Below, one piece after another: positions 8,164 to 17,872 of a stretch of DNA of 64,000 nucleotides. The stretch comes from CBDDKU01 sp965230375 (lineage in GTDB: Bacteria; Bacteroidota; Bacteroidia; Flavobacteriales_D; Cryomorphaceae). The notes under the pieces are model-generated. The model did not search any database, was not told where the DNA came from, and saw only the letters and a program-made list of their open reading frames with translations. The first letter of the stretch is position 1. Each line of letters opens with the position of its first letter. The stretch is taken from contig CBDDKU010000012.1 of the NCBI GenBank assembly GCA_965230375.1, positions 62,001 through 126,000 of the forward strand, given 5' to 3'. The position numbers and the translations under genes were made by a program.

Positions 8164-11100
8164 TATCTGTAGATCGTTATTGGTCCTGTAATTGGATCTG
8201 GGAATCGTGCGTCATTTAGCTCGATGCTAAAGTAGTAAGTACCAATTGGAAGCGGTTTCCCTTCGAAGGTACCATCCCAGGCAGATCCGCTGTTGTAGCC
8301 TTTGGCTTCGAATACGGATATTCCCCAACGATCGAAGACGTTTACGACGTTATTCGGGAATAGTTCCATATTGTCAATAATCCACGTATCGTTTATTCCA
8401 TCGCTGTTAGGTGTAAATCCGGAGCTGACCGAAACATCGGGTATGAGATTGATCACAACACTATCTGTTTGCATACAGCCGTTCCCATCAATGACCGTCA
8501 CAAAAAATTCGGTCGTTTCCGTAATAAAGCCCGATGGGTTTGCCTGAGTTGTATCAAGACTTCCTGTTGGGTTTGGATACCACACATAAGTCTCCCCTGT
8601 TGGAGATGTTGGACTTCCGCCGAGAGTGAAAATTTCTTCTGCAAACACATCTTGTATAGGACCGGCATCTGCTTCAGGTTGATCGTTTATCGTCACTTGT
8701 ACGGTATCCATATGGCTACATATTCCATTGTCGGCATGAAGAATATAGTCGTACACTCCGGGATCTTGGTCTACTTCAAGAAGAGCGTCAAAACTAATTG
8801 TATCCAAATCAAGGGTAGTCCAGGCGAAGCCTGTCGCATCTTGACCAGAGCCGATAAGAATCTGGGGCAATGTCTCTGCACAAAATGCAGTATCAGGTCC
8901 AGCGAAAGCAAGAACTTCTACAGGCGAGTCGATCTCAGCTGTGGCATCAGCCATACAGCCCCGGTCGTCTGTTACGTTGAGTGTATATTCACCGAGACCT
9001 AGATTATCGATTTCAGATAAATCACTTGTAAATCCATCTGGACCTGTCCAGTCATAGACATAGGGAGATGTTCCGCCAGAAACAGTAGACTCCATGCTAC
9101 CATCATCTGATGTGTTACACGAAGCGTCCACAACAGCTGTAATGTCGACGATTAATTCGGAAGGCTCAACAAGGATGTATGAATCAGTAGCGAAACAACC
9201 GTTTTCATCGGTTACTTCTAGGATATATTCACCAGCTTCTAATCCACTTATATCACCCTGATCAGATGAGAATCCATTTGGTCCAGTCCAAGAGAAGCTA
9301 TAATCTGGCTGACCTCCGCTTACGACTGCCGAAACGCCGCCATCAGCTTCTCCAAAACAAGTAATCTCAGAAACATCCAGGGTCAGATCAAGTGGAGTAG
9401 CCTCAATAAGCTCTACAGAACCATCAATGGTACAGCCATTCATATCTTCCAGGACATATACATAAGTGCCAGCTTCCAAATCGATCAAGCTTAGATCATT
9501 TGAAGTAAAGCCATTTGGACCTGTCCAAGACACAGTATAATCCAGAACCCCTCCACTAGGTGCTAAGTCAATTGAACCAAGATCATTAACACTCGCACAA
9601 CCTGGGTTTTCGAATGTCACCAGTACATCCAGAACGGTCGGTTCAGTAATTTCATACATTCCCGACACTTCACATCCTATTGCATCAATAACATCAATAG
9701 TATAAACACCTGCTCCTAGACCAGAGATTGACAAGAGGTCGCTATTAAAATTATCAGGTCCTGTCCATGAAATTGTATACGGCTGGGTTCCCCCCACTAA
9801 CTGAATGTCAATAGCTCCAGATAAATCTCCAGAACAAAGAACTTGAGTAAGAGACTCGGTTAGGATCATTTCTGGATTTTCTTCTATCTCAAAGTCTTCG
9901 GTGTAAACACATGCATTATCATCTCCTACCGTCAGGGAATACGTACCGGGCTCCAAATCCGGCAAGTCGAGTTGGTCAGAGACAAACCCGTTTGGCCCCG
10001 TCCACGAAATCTGGTAAGGTCCCACCCCACCAAAAACTTCTACACTGATCCAACCTGAATTAGCACCAAAACATGATGCCATATGATCTGATGTGACAAT
10101 GATGATATCAGGCGCATTGATTGTGGATGTACCAATATAGATACAACCATCAGCTCCTTCCACTTCGTAGGTATAAACACCTGCTTCCAGCCCGGTTATG
10201 AGTTCACCAACACCTACATAACCATTAGGGCCTGTCCAGTTCACAGTGTATGGAGCCGTTACATCGGCAATAGTGAGTTCAATGGTCCCATCAGATCCAT
10301 AAGAACATGCTAGCTCAGAAGCCACAGACTGAATGTCACCACCCGGATTGGTCAGGATAATAGTTGAGTCAATAAAACAAGTATTGTCGTCTGCAACAAA
10401 CAGGTTGTAGGTTCCGACACCAAGATTTACCAGATCTAATTCTTGAGGAAGTGGTGAACCTGTGTCACTTGTCCAGTTTATGAAATATTCATCCGACACA
10501 ACCCCTCCGCTTACCGACACGGAAATACTTCCATTATCAGCCAAACAGTCTGGGTTTACCGCATTAATTGTCAGCTCGATAGGAGTGTTTTCCAAAACTT
10601 CGTACTGGAAGGCAATTTGACATCCCGAAACATCAGTAATGGAAACATCATAAATTCCACCGGAAAGGTTTTCGATGTCTTCAGAGTTTGCTGTAAATCC
10701 ATCGGGACCAGTCCATGCAAAAGTGTAAGGAGCTTGCCCTCCACTTACTTCAAGATCGATTGACCCTGTTGGTATTCCACCACAAAGCACATCTGTAATC
10801 GTTTCAGCGGCAACTATATCTGGAACCAGAGTCAAAGTGACTGTTCCAGAAGCACTACAATTATTCATATCTGCTAGAGTGTAGGAATAATCACCAACTG
10901 CAAGGTTCTCGATAAAGTTTCCATTCCCAACAAACCCATCAGGGCCGGTCCAATCAATAGTGTAAGGTGCCGTACCCAATGATGGATTCAATGAGATGCT
11001 TCCATCGTCACCAGCGCAACTAACAGGTACTAAAATCGGAGATGTTGTAATTTGATCTGGGTCTTCAACATCAAAAGTGGCCAGGTAAAGACATCCATTG

Positions 11101-14100
11101 GCATCTACAACTTCAATAGTGTACGTCCCAGACGAAATATCACTCAAATCTTCCTCGTCTGACACTAAGTTCCCTGAACCATCGGTCCAAGCATATGTCA
11201 GTGGTTCTGTTGCCCCATCAATTGAAATATCTATTCCACCATCATTTCCTCCAAAACAAATTGGATGAACTACAACTCCTTGAATGTCTCCATTCAGGTC
11301 GGATACAACAACAAGTTCCGAAATCGCACATCCATTTTGATCTGTGGCAACAACAGTATATTGTCCAGAAGTAATATTCGATAGTAGAGCTTGATCCCCG
11401 ACTAACAATCCATCAATATCAAACCACTCGTAAGTAAATGCACCGGTACCACCTGTAGCATTTGCTTCAGCATTTCCATCTGCCTGCTGGCAGTTTGCAT
11501 TCTGTACCGTCACATCTATAAAGATGGAGTCTGGATCACTCAAAGTGAAACTCGCTGAACTCGTACAGGTGTTCGCACCAGTCACGAGAACTTCATAGTC
11601 TCCAGACACTAGACCAGAAATATCTTCAAGATCAGATATGAATCCATCAGGTCCAATCCAGCTATAGGTGAATGGGGCAGATGAACCAACCGTTTCATTA
11701 ATCGAAATATCAATACTTCCATCAGCCGAGCCAACACATAGCGGATCAGTTAGAATAGCTGAGACTTCAAACTCAGCTCCTGAATCTACTTCGATAGAAG
11801 TATTTGCATTACACCCTTGGATATCTACTACTAGAACACCATATGACCCTGGCTCTAGGTTTTCAATCTGGTTTCCGTTGCTGATAAATCCATTTGGTCC
11901 GCTCCATTGGTATAAGAAGCCTGGGCTTCCACCTGACACATTTAGTGTTATAGCTCCATCGTTATTCCCGGGGCAAGATTCGTGGGTCACATCAGCAACA
12001 AACGAAATTGGGGCAGGCGAACCAACGGTAAAAATTCCAAAGAACTGACATCCCGTATTGTCGGTAATTGACAGCTCATAATCTCCTCCTTCCAAATTTG
12101 AAATGTCTTCATCTAAAGAAGTGAATCCGTTAGGACCCGTCCAACCTAATGCAAATGGTGCTGTTCCACCAACAATCTCAATTTCTATTGCCCCATCTGT
12201 CTGTCCGTTACACGATACATCAAAAACAGATACCAGAACTTCAAATGAATCTCTTGTCAACTCAATAGTTTCTGTGCCTGTACAGCCATTATCGTCCGTG
12301 ACATTAATGGTATATTCTCCTGGGGCAAGGTCTGTAATTTCAGCGTCCGTACTTATTTCAGTACCTGTTTCATCTTCCCAGCTATACGAGTAGTTTGAGA
12401 TAACTGTACCTCCAGAAGGTTGTGCGTTCAAAACACCGTCATCGGCAGTACAACTCGGCTGAGTAACTATAACTCCGACAGTAATTTCTGATGGCTCTAG
12501 CACTTCGCCATCAATCAAGACAGAGCAGTTTTGCGCATCTTCAATCGTAGCTGTGTATACTCCTGCCTCGAGTCCATTTATCACAAAGGAGCTCGATGTA
12601 AATCCGTTGGGCCCTGTCCAAGAAATCGTGTAAGGTCCAGTTCCACCAGAAGGATTTGCAGCGATTCCACCATCTGTACTTCCGAAGCACGAAATGTGCG
12701 TGATATCCAAGTTTCCAAGCACTTCGGTTGGTGTACCAACATTATAAGTCGCCTGCAACTCACAGCCATTATCGTCGGTTACTACTACATCGTAATCACC
12801 AGACTCTAAATTGGAGATGTTCGCTCCAGTACCTGTAAACCCATTAGGTCCTGCCCAAGCAATAACATAGGGCTCTTGGCCTCCATTCACAACCAGGTCA
12901 ATACTTCCGTCTGTTGACCCAAAACAAGACACATCTTGAATTGTTGGCGAGCCCGTAAGTAGGAATGTCTCAGAAATGGTATACGTTTCTATGAGCACAC
13001 AGCCTTGGGCATCAGTGAGCGTCAAATTGTAGTCTCCTGCCGAAAGACCAGTAATGTCCTGATCGGTAGAGGTAAATCCATCAGGGCCTGACCAATCAAA
13101 GTTAAAACTTGGTGTTCCGCCAGATGGAACCACTGAGATTTCACCATTTGAATCTCCAGCACAAAGCGCATTTGAGATGATAGCTACAAGTGCCAATCCA
13201 TTTGGCTCAGCTACTTCGAAGCTAGTAATCACTACACAATCGTTGGCATCTGTGATTGTCAGATCATAGGTTCCTGCTTCTAAGTTTGAAATATCCTCAT
13301 CCGCGCTAGTAAAGCCGTTTGGCCCAGTCCAGCTAAAGGTGTACGTTGGAGTTCCACCTTGTACATCGAGATCAATGGATCCATCAGTAAAGCCAAAGCA
13401 CGATGCATCTTGAATAGTTTCAACCCAAGTAATTTCATCGAGTTGGTTCACATCAACGCTGAAGTTACCCACGCAATTGTTGAAATCGGTAATCGTCAGG
13501 TCATATGTTCCGGCTGCTAGTCCAGCAGGATTTGGATCTGCCGAAGAATATCCATCAGGCCCGATCCAGGCGTATGTATAAGGTGAAGTTCCACCCGTGA
13601 CAGCCGTTGCTATCGAACCACTTGATTCTCCAAAGCAAAGTACATCGACCACAGTAAATGTGACATCAATTGCATCTGGTGAAGTGACAGTATATGTGTC
13701 GGTCACCGAACAATTCGTAGCATCAATGAGAACAATGGTGTAGGCTCCTGGCTCTAAGTTTGAAATATCTTCGTCCGAAGAAGTAAATCCGTTTGGTCCC
13801 GTCCAATCAAAAGTGAAAGGTGGAGTACCTCCTGTGATAGTCAAATCTATTGCTCCGTCCGTACTCGCTGGACAAAGAGTTTGACTCACGTCTCCATCTA
13901 TTAGAATCAAATCTGGGTTTAAAAGCTCAAGTGAGCCGGTTGCAATACAACCCAAATTATCTTCAACTTCTACGTCGTAAACTCCAGGTTCAAGCCCCGA
14001 AATATCTTCATCTGTAGAAGTGAATCCGTTTGGTCCCGTCCAGGAAATCAAGTAACCTGGGGTTCCACCCGAAATTGTCAAGTCAATAGATCCATCGTCT

Positions 14101-15791
14101 CCGTTGTTGCAAGTAAGCGGTGTGGAGTCTAACGAAATCTCAAGTAATACTGGTTCTGTTACCTCAATAGAGTCTAGAAGTTGGCAATTATTCTGATCGG
14201 TAAGTGTGAGGTAATACATACCGGCGAATAGGTCAGAAATCGTTGTACCGACCCCTACAAAACCGTCTGGTCCTGTCCAATCATATAAATATCCCGGTGC
14301 TCCACCAGACCCCAGTGCATCTATAGAACCAGTATTCGTTCCAAAACAAGAAACATGGCTAGGCGTAAAGTCAATATTCAATTCTGTTGGCTCAGAAATA
14401 GTCACATCCAAAACTGTTGTACAAAGCACAGCATCGGTGACTGTAACTTGGTAAAGTCCTGATTCTAGTCCTACCAAATCTTCATCTGTTGATGTGAATC
14501 CATTGGGGCCATTCCAAGCATAAGTATAAGGTGGAAGGCCTCCCGTTGGTATTAGGTCTATTTCTCCTTCAAAACCGCCACCGCAAAGATTGTCGATATG
14601 GGTTTCAGAAGCCTCAAGTAGCGGGTTTTCAGTAATAATGAATGACGAGTCTGCCAGACAGTTGTTCGAATCTTCTACACTCAATGTATAAGTCCCCGGC
14701 TCTAATGGCCCGATAGACTCTGAACTCGAAGAGAAACCATTTGGACCAGTCCACGAAAAGACAAATGGTGGTACCCCACCAGTAACAGTCATATCTATTG
14801 CCCCATCGTCATCACCAAAGCAGTTAACCGGTGTTAACACAGCATTAAACTGAATAGTATCAGGTGGATTTGGAAACACATAGGTCGTGTCAAACTGACA
14901 ACCGAGTTGGTCGGTAACTTCCAGATTAAATACAGGACAGAGTTGTGAAGCCGAAATTCCACTTTCACCACTCGACCAGTCGTAAGTATAGCCACCATTT
15001 CCACCGATAACAATAGGAGTAGCGGTTCCATTACATAAATCGGCACATAACGGTGGTGAAGCATTCATCGAAAAAACTGTCAGCGGCCCTGGCTCATTAA
15101 CGAAGACGTCTACGTTGCACGGCAAGCCGCCCTGCCCAATATCTATAACGATGACCGTGTACGTTCCGGCACCAAGGTTGGCCCAAGAAGGTGTGTCTGG
15201 CCCACCAATCCATTGGTAGGTATAAGGCCCAACTCCATCAGTTGGTTCAAGTACCGCGGCAATACCATCATCTGATCCATTACAGGTTGGTGCTGTAGGA
15301 TCAGCAACGATTGTGAAGAAAGGACAAGATCCTGCCGCCGCAGCCACGGGCTGAACTCCACTATCTTGAACCTTGCTCATCAAGCCATTGGAAAGCTGTT
15401 TAAATGCGTTATCATCTGTGTTAAGGAGATTGATTAAAATCCCATTCTCAGCGAACGTTTTTTCTGTAGCTATGAAGCTACCGCTGATGTTAATTGCAGC
15501 GCTATTAGGCGTTGAAAAGACAACATCACCATTTCCTGATATGGTTAATGAGCGAAGTTCAACAGTTCCATCTAACTCGATTTCAAGATCTGTATGGGCT
15601 TCAATCCATACATCATCTCCAGCTCCGGGCAATTCTCCGGCAGGGCTATCATCTTTGACCCAGTGTTTGGCTGCAGACCAGTTTCCCGATCCACCCTTCC
15701 ACTTAAAAACATCAGCCTTGGCCCCACTCACAAGGAGAAAGAAAGGAGCTAGCAATAGCGCGATTTTTCCAAATGCCTTACAATCAATCAT
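8163..15791 (-). CDS. Giant SprB-repeat surface adhesin, T9SS type B cargo
   Basis: A 2,542-residue protein, the largest in the window. It has a signal peptide (about residues 1-26) and an N-terminal strand-rich segment with FKWKGGSGNWSAAKHW. I then count 27 tandem SprB-type repeats of about 79 residues (roughly residues 150-2,310). Each has a cysteine near its start (often CFG...DG.I), a GG.xPY...WTGP(N/D)GF core, a LE(P/A)GxY turn and a second cysteine (D..x.C). Repeats 1, 2, 13, 17, 18 and 21 deviate most. A PKD-like stretch and a type B sorting domain (GFTPNSDGINDTW, FDRWG, PIGTYYF) end the protein. It resembles SprB, the mobile gliding adhesin of F. johnsoniae, in architecture but is much shorter; adhesion or gliding is therefore inferred. 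Its start overlaps the preceding SprF gene by 8 bp. Confidence 0.92.
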   Translation of the reverse strand: MIDCKAFGKIALLLAPFFLLVSGAKADVFKWKGGSGNWSAAKHWVKDDSPAGELPGAGDDVWIEAHTDLEIELDGTVELRSLTISGNGDVVFSTPNSAAINISGSFIATEKTFAENGILINLLNTDDNAFKQLSNGLMSKVQDSGVQPVAAAAGSCPFFTIVADPTAPTCNGSDDGIAAVLEPTDGVGPYTYQWIGGPDTPSWANLGAGTYTVIVIDIGQGGLPCNVDVFVNEPGPLTVFSMNASPPLCADLCNGTATPIVIGGNGGYTYDWSSGESGISASQLCPVFNLEVTDQLGCQFDTTYVFPNPPDTIQFNAVLTPVNCFGDDDGAIDMTVTGGVPPFVFSWTGPNGFSSSSESIGPLEPGTYTLSVEDSNNCLADSSFIITENPLLEASETHIDNLCGGGFEGEIDLIPTGGLPPYTYAWNGPNGFTSTDEDLVGLESGLYQVTVTDAVLCTTVLDVTISEPTELNIDFTPSHVSCFGTNTGSIDALGSGGAPGYLYDWTGPDGFVGVGTTISDLFAGMYYLTLTDQNNCQLLDSIEVTEPVLLEISLDSTPLTCNNGDDGSIDLTISGGTPGYLISWTGPNGFTSTDEDISGLEPGVYDVEVEDNLGCIATGSLELLNPDLILIDGDVSQTLCPASTDGAIDLTITGGTPPFTFDWTGPNGFTSSDEDISNLEPGAYTIVLIDATNCSVTDTYTVTSPDAIDVTFTVVDVLCFGESSGSIATAVTGGTSPYTYAWIGPDGYSSADPNPAGLAAGTYDLTITDFNNCVGNFSVDVNQLDEITWVETIQDASCFGFTDGSIDLDVQGGTPTYTFSWTGPNGFTSADEDISNLEAGTYDLTITDANDCVVITSFEVAEPNGLALVAIISNALCAGDSNGEISVVPSGGTPSFNFDWSGPDGFTSTDQDITGLSAGDYNLTLTDAQGCVLIETYTISETFLLTGSPTIQDVSCFGSTDGSIDLVVNGGQEPYVIAWAGPNGFTGTGANISNLESGDYDVVVTDDNGCELQATYNVGTPTEVLGNLDITHISCFGSTDGGIAANPSGGTGPYTISWTGPNGFTSSSFVINGLEAGVYTATIEDAQNCSVLIDGEVLEPSEITVGVIVTQPSCTADDGVLNAQPSGGTVISNYSYSWEDETGTEISTDAEITDLAPGEYTINVTDDNGCTGTETIELTRDSFEVLVSVFDVSCNGQTDGAIEIEIVGGTAPFALGWTGPNGFTSLDEDISNLEGGDYELSITDNTGCQFFGIFTVGSPAPISFVADVTHESCPGNNDGAITLNVSGGSPGFLYQWSGPNGFISNGNQIENLEPGSYGVLVVDIQGCNANTSIEVDSGAEFEVSAILTDPLCVGSADGSIDISINETVGSSAPFTYSWIGPDGFISDLEDISGLVSGDYEVLVTGANTCTSSASFTLSDPDSIFIDVTVQNANCQQADGNAEANATGGTGAFTYEWFDIDGLLVGDQALLSNITSGQYTVVATDQNGCAISELVVVSDLNGDIQGVVVHPICFGGNDGGIDISIDGATEPLTYAWTDGSGNLVSDEEDLSDISSGTYTIEVVDANGCLYLATFDVEDPDQITTSPILVPVSCAGDDGSISLNPSLGTAPYTIDWTGPDGFVGNGNFIENLAVGDYSYTLADMNNCSASGTVTLTLVPDIVAAETITDVLCGGIPTGSIDLEVSGGQAPYTFAWTGPDGFTANSEDIENLSGGIYDVSITDVSGCQIAFQYEVLENTPIELTINAVNPDCLADNGSISVSVSGGVVSDEYFINWTSDTGSPLPQELDLVNLGVGTYNLFVADDNTCFIDSTIILTNPGGDIQSVASELACSYGSDGTIELTIADVTAPYTVNWTGPNGYVGVGELITGLEAGVYTYEVEGADGCIYIGTSTINAPDIIIVTSDHMASCFGANSGWISVEVFGGVGPYQISWTGPNGFVSDQLDLPDLEPGTYSLTVGDDNACVYTEDFEIEENPEMILTESLTQVLCSGDLSGAIDIQLVGGTQPYTISWTGPDNFNSDLLSISGLGAGVYTIDVIDAIGCEVSGMYEITEPTVLDVLVTFENPGCASVNDLGSIDLAPSGGVLDYTVSWTGPNGFTSNDLSLIDLEAGTYVYVLEDMNGCTIDGSVELIEATPLDLTLDVSEITCFGEADGGVSAVVSGGQPDYSFSWTGPNGFSSDQGDISGLEAGEYILEVTDENGCFATDSYILVEPSELIVDITAVVDASCNTSDDGSMESTVSGGTSPYVYDWTGPDGFTSDLSEIDNLGLGEYTLNVTDDRGCMADATAEIDSPVEVLAFAGPDTAFCAETLPQILIGSGQDATGFAWTTLDLDTISFDALLEVDQDPGVYDYILHADNGICSHMDTVQVTINDQPEADAGPIQDVFAEEIFTLGGSPTSPTGETYVWYPNPTGSLDTTQANPSGFITETTEFFVTVIDGNGCMQTDSVVINLIPDVSVSSGFTPNSDGINDTWIIDNMELFPNNVVNVFDRWGISVFEAKGYNSGSAWDGTFEGKPLPIGTYYFSIELNDARFPDPITGPITIYR

Positions 15792-16719
15792 ATGCGTGAC
15801 AGGGAACGAACCCTGCTTTTTTATTTCGTGGACAAGCCGCTATTCCCAGAATGATTTCATGAGAATTGGACGAACCCAATCTTATTTTCGAATAAGTATA
15901 GTCGTAAGCATATGCTACGGTGAAATAGTCCAAAAAGTTAAACTTTAACATTCCGGACACGGCATCTTCTGATCGAAATCCGAGTCCAATAGCCACGCGT
16001 TCATCGTAATCCAGCCAAACATTGGCATCGAAAGATGGTTTGGTATTCGCAGTAAATTTGAGTAGTCCAGCGGGAATTACACTCATTTTCTCTCCTGCCG
16101 GAAACACTTTCCCAGCCATTAAGCTGTAATGTGACTGGATGGTAACATCTTCTCCTATTTCACTCAACGTTGGGCTCGTCAAATGATCGGCACTCAAGCC
16201 AGCAAACCATCCTTTTCCGTAAAGCCAAACACCAGCTTTCACATCTGGAAAGACGACTTCCGATTTTGATTGAGCCACTACAGGATCTGTCGGATCGGGA
16301 ACCCGTATCAGCGCTGCATCAAATCGATACTGAAGCATTCCCAGCCCGACTCCAAAAGACAAGCGCGTATTGCGATTCATTCTAAGGTGAACCGCATAAA
16401 CTCCGTGAATCGTGGTTCGGCTCGATGGTCCTGTATTATCGGCTTCAACTATAGCCCCGAGTCCATGGATTACTCCTCTTTCGCTGCTAATCTTTTTAAG
16501 TCTCCAGTGACCGCTTGCGACCAAACTCTGCGGATTATTTTCAAACCCAACCCATTGATGTCGGTACCCAATTCTCGCTTCAAAACACTCCTTTAGCCCT
16601 GCATTTGCAGGGTTTATTGCAAATGCATTGAACATGAAGTTGGTGTATTGTCCAGACTGTTGAGCAACAGCTATCTGAGCTATCAAGACAAATACTATGA
16701 ACCAAACAATCTTCCTCAT
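15784..16719 (-). CDS. PorP/SprF family type IX secretion outer-membrane protein (first pair)
   Basis: A 311-residue barrel protein with signal peptide ending near AVAQQS. Mature start SGQYTNFMFNAFAINPANAG and IGYRHQWVGFENNPQS fit the family. The C-terminal part has AYAYDYTYSKIRLGSSNSHE, then an unusual short basic tail with two cysteines (CPRNKKAGFVPCHAYD) not found in the other two copies. It overlaps the upstream cargo gene by 4 bp (ATGA) and the downstream giant adhesin by 8 bp. It is therefore coupled on both sides, and its cargo could be either neighbour. Confidence 0.92.
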   Translation of the reverse strand: MRKIVWFIVFVLIAQIAVAQQSGQYTNFMFNAFAINPANAGLKECFEARIGYRHQWVGFENNPQSLVASGHWRLKKISSERGVIHGLGAIVEADNTGPSSRTTIHGVYAVHLRMNRNTRLSFGVGLGMLQYRFDAALIRVPDPTDPVVAQSKSEVVFPDVKAGVWLYGKGWFAGLSADHLTSPTLSEIGEDVTIQSHYSLMAGKVFPAGEKMSVIPAGLLKFTANTKPSFDANVWLDYDERVAIGLGFRSEDAVSGMLKFNFLDYFTVAYAYDYTYSKIRLGSSNSHEIILGIAACPRNKKAGFVPCHAYD

Positions 16720-17762
16720 CGCATAATAGTTACTGAGCCAGTAACAGGCTCGAGGTTAAACTGGAGGTCATTTAATTCGATCACGTAATAGTAAGTGGCG
16801 GCAGGCAGGCCATCACCATCCCAGTCGTTGTTGTATCTCGTAGCTTGAAAGACTTTTGTTCCCCAACGCGAATAGACGATGATCTGGGCGTTTTCCCATT
16901 CTTCAATGCGACTTATCTCCCAAGTATCATTGATCCCATCACCGTTTGGTGTAAATCCTGAATACGGCTGGATGGCCCTTCTTAAAGTGAATGTGACTTG
17001 ATCTGAATAGAGACAACCGTCTACTTCAGACGTCACCGTGTAAGTATATTCTTGGGGAGCAGGACCGGGCGGTAGGGCAGTAACCGGTGTCCCCTGAGTT
17101 TCATTTAAACCCGTACCAGACCAAGTGAGATCGGGAAACGCATCGTCGGCAAAAAGCTCTACTGTTTGCCCTTCGAGAATAATCTGATCTCCCTGGCTCC
17201 CTTCGAGTTGAAAGTTGGCGTTCAAATCAAACGAAACTGCAGGACCATCAACAGAAACAGATACCTCACATTCACCTGGGTTTATGGCACCTCCATCTTC
17301 GGCTCCCGAAATCAAAATGTAGTACGTAGTTCCTTCATCAAGACCAGACAAATCGACATTTGCACTACCACTGATTTCAGTCTGACAATCTAGTGGAGTA
17401 CCAAAGGTAGATGGATCGCAAGGATCGGCAGCTTCGAAAATCGCCAAGTTTACAGATTGCCCTAAATCGGCATCTGGATCGCAAGAAATTCCGGTGACAG
17501 ACACGGTTGCATCGCCTTCATACGTTTGGTCTGGAAATGCCGATACGTCTATTGTTGTAAACTCAAAAAAGACGGCGTTATCGGCAGCATTAAAGCAAAA
17601 GTTAGACGGGATTGCAGCTGGCAATCCGTTTGCGGTAGAAAGCGTCTCCGCTCCAGACCCAGAGCACAATCCTTGTGGGTCATCGCAGTTTTGGCCAAAG
17701 GCGTTTTGGCACAAAATCAAACAAAGAAAAACAACCACCTCGAAGGGCGATAGTCTAGTCAT
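16716..17762 (-). CDS. Small T9SS type B sorting-domain protein (operon first gene)
   Basis: A 348-residue secreted protein with a signal peptide ending near NAFGQN. It has a cysteine-containing N-terminal domain of about 150 residues (CDDPQGLCSGSG start, several paired cysteines, a strand pattern like fibronectin/PKD-type modules), a PKD-like stretch around residues 170-255, and a type B sorting domain at the end (GFTPNGDGINDTW, YSRWG, AATYYYVIELND). It heads the six-gene operon. About 110 bp upstream is non-coding and includes a weak -7 box (TATCTTTA, 17786-17793 on the complement). Function beyond surface display is not known. Confidence 0.88.
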   Translation of the reverse strand: MTRLSPFEVVVFLCLILCQNAFGQNCDDPQGLCSGSGAETLSTANGLPAAIPSNFCFNAADNAVFFEFTTIDVSAFPDQTYEGDATVSVTGISCDPDADLGQSVNLAIFEAADPCDPSTFGTPLDCQTEISGSANVDLSGLDEGTTYYILISGAEDGGAINPGECEVSVSVDGPAVSFDLNANFQLEGSQGDQIILEGQTVELFADDAFPDLTWSGTGLNETQGTPVTALPPGPAPQEYTYTVTSEVDGCLYSDQVTFTLRRAIQPYSGFTPNGDGINDTWEISRIEEWENAQIIVYSRWGTKVFQATRYNNDWDGDGLPAATYYYVIELNDLQFNLEPVTGSVTIMR

Positions 17763-17872
17763 AAGGGGGAATTCTGTTTAACACATAAAGATACGGAATA
17801 CCCACCCCCTAGGGTTTCACAGGTTTACAGTTATTCACAGGGAACTGTGTAGAATGCATCAGCTCAAACGGC

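Noticed and set aside
9000..15000. Regularly spaced similar DNA blocks resembling a repeat array or CRISPR
   Set aside because: The blocks are about 237 bp apart, lie in one long reading frame and encode SprB-type protein repeats; no cas genes.
17831..17839. TTATTCACA, a near DnaA box, upstream of the adhesin operon
   Set aside because: Single copy with no cluster of further boxes, no AT-rich unwinding element and no dnaA or dnaN gene nearby; not an origin.
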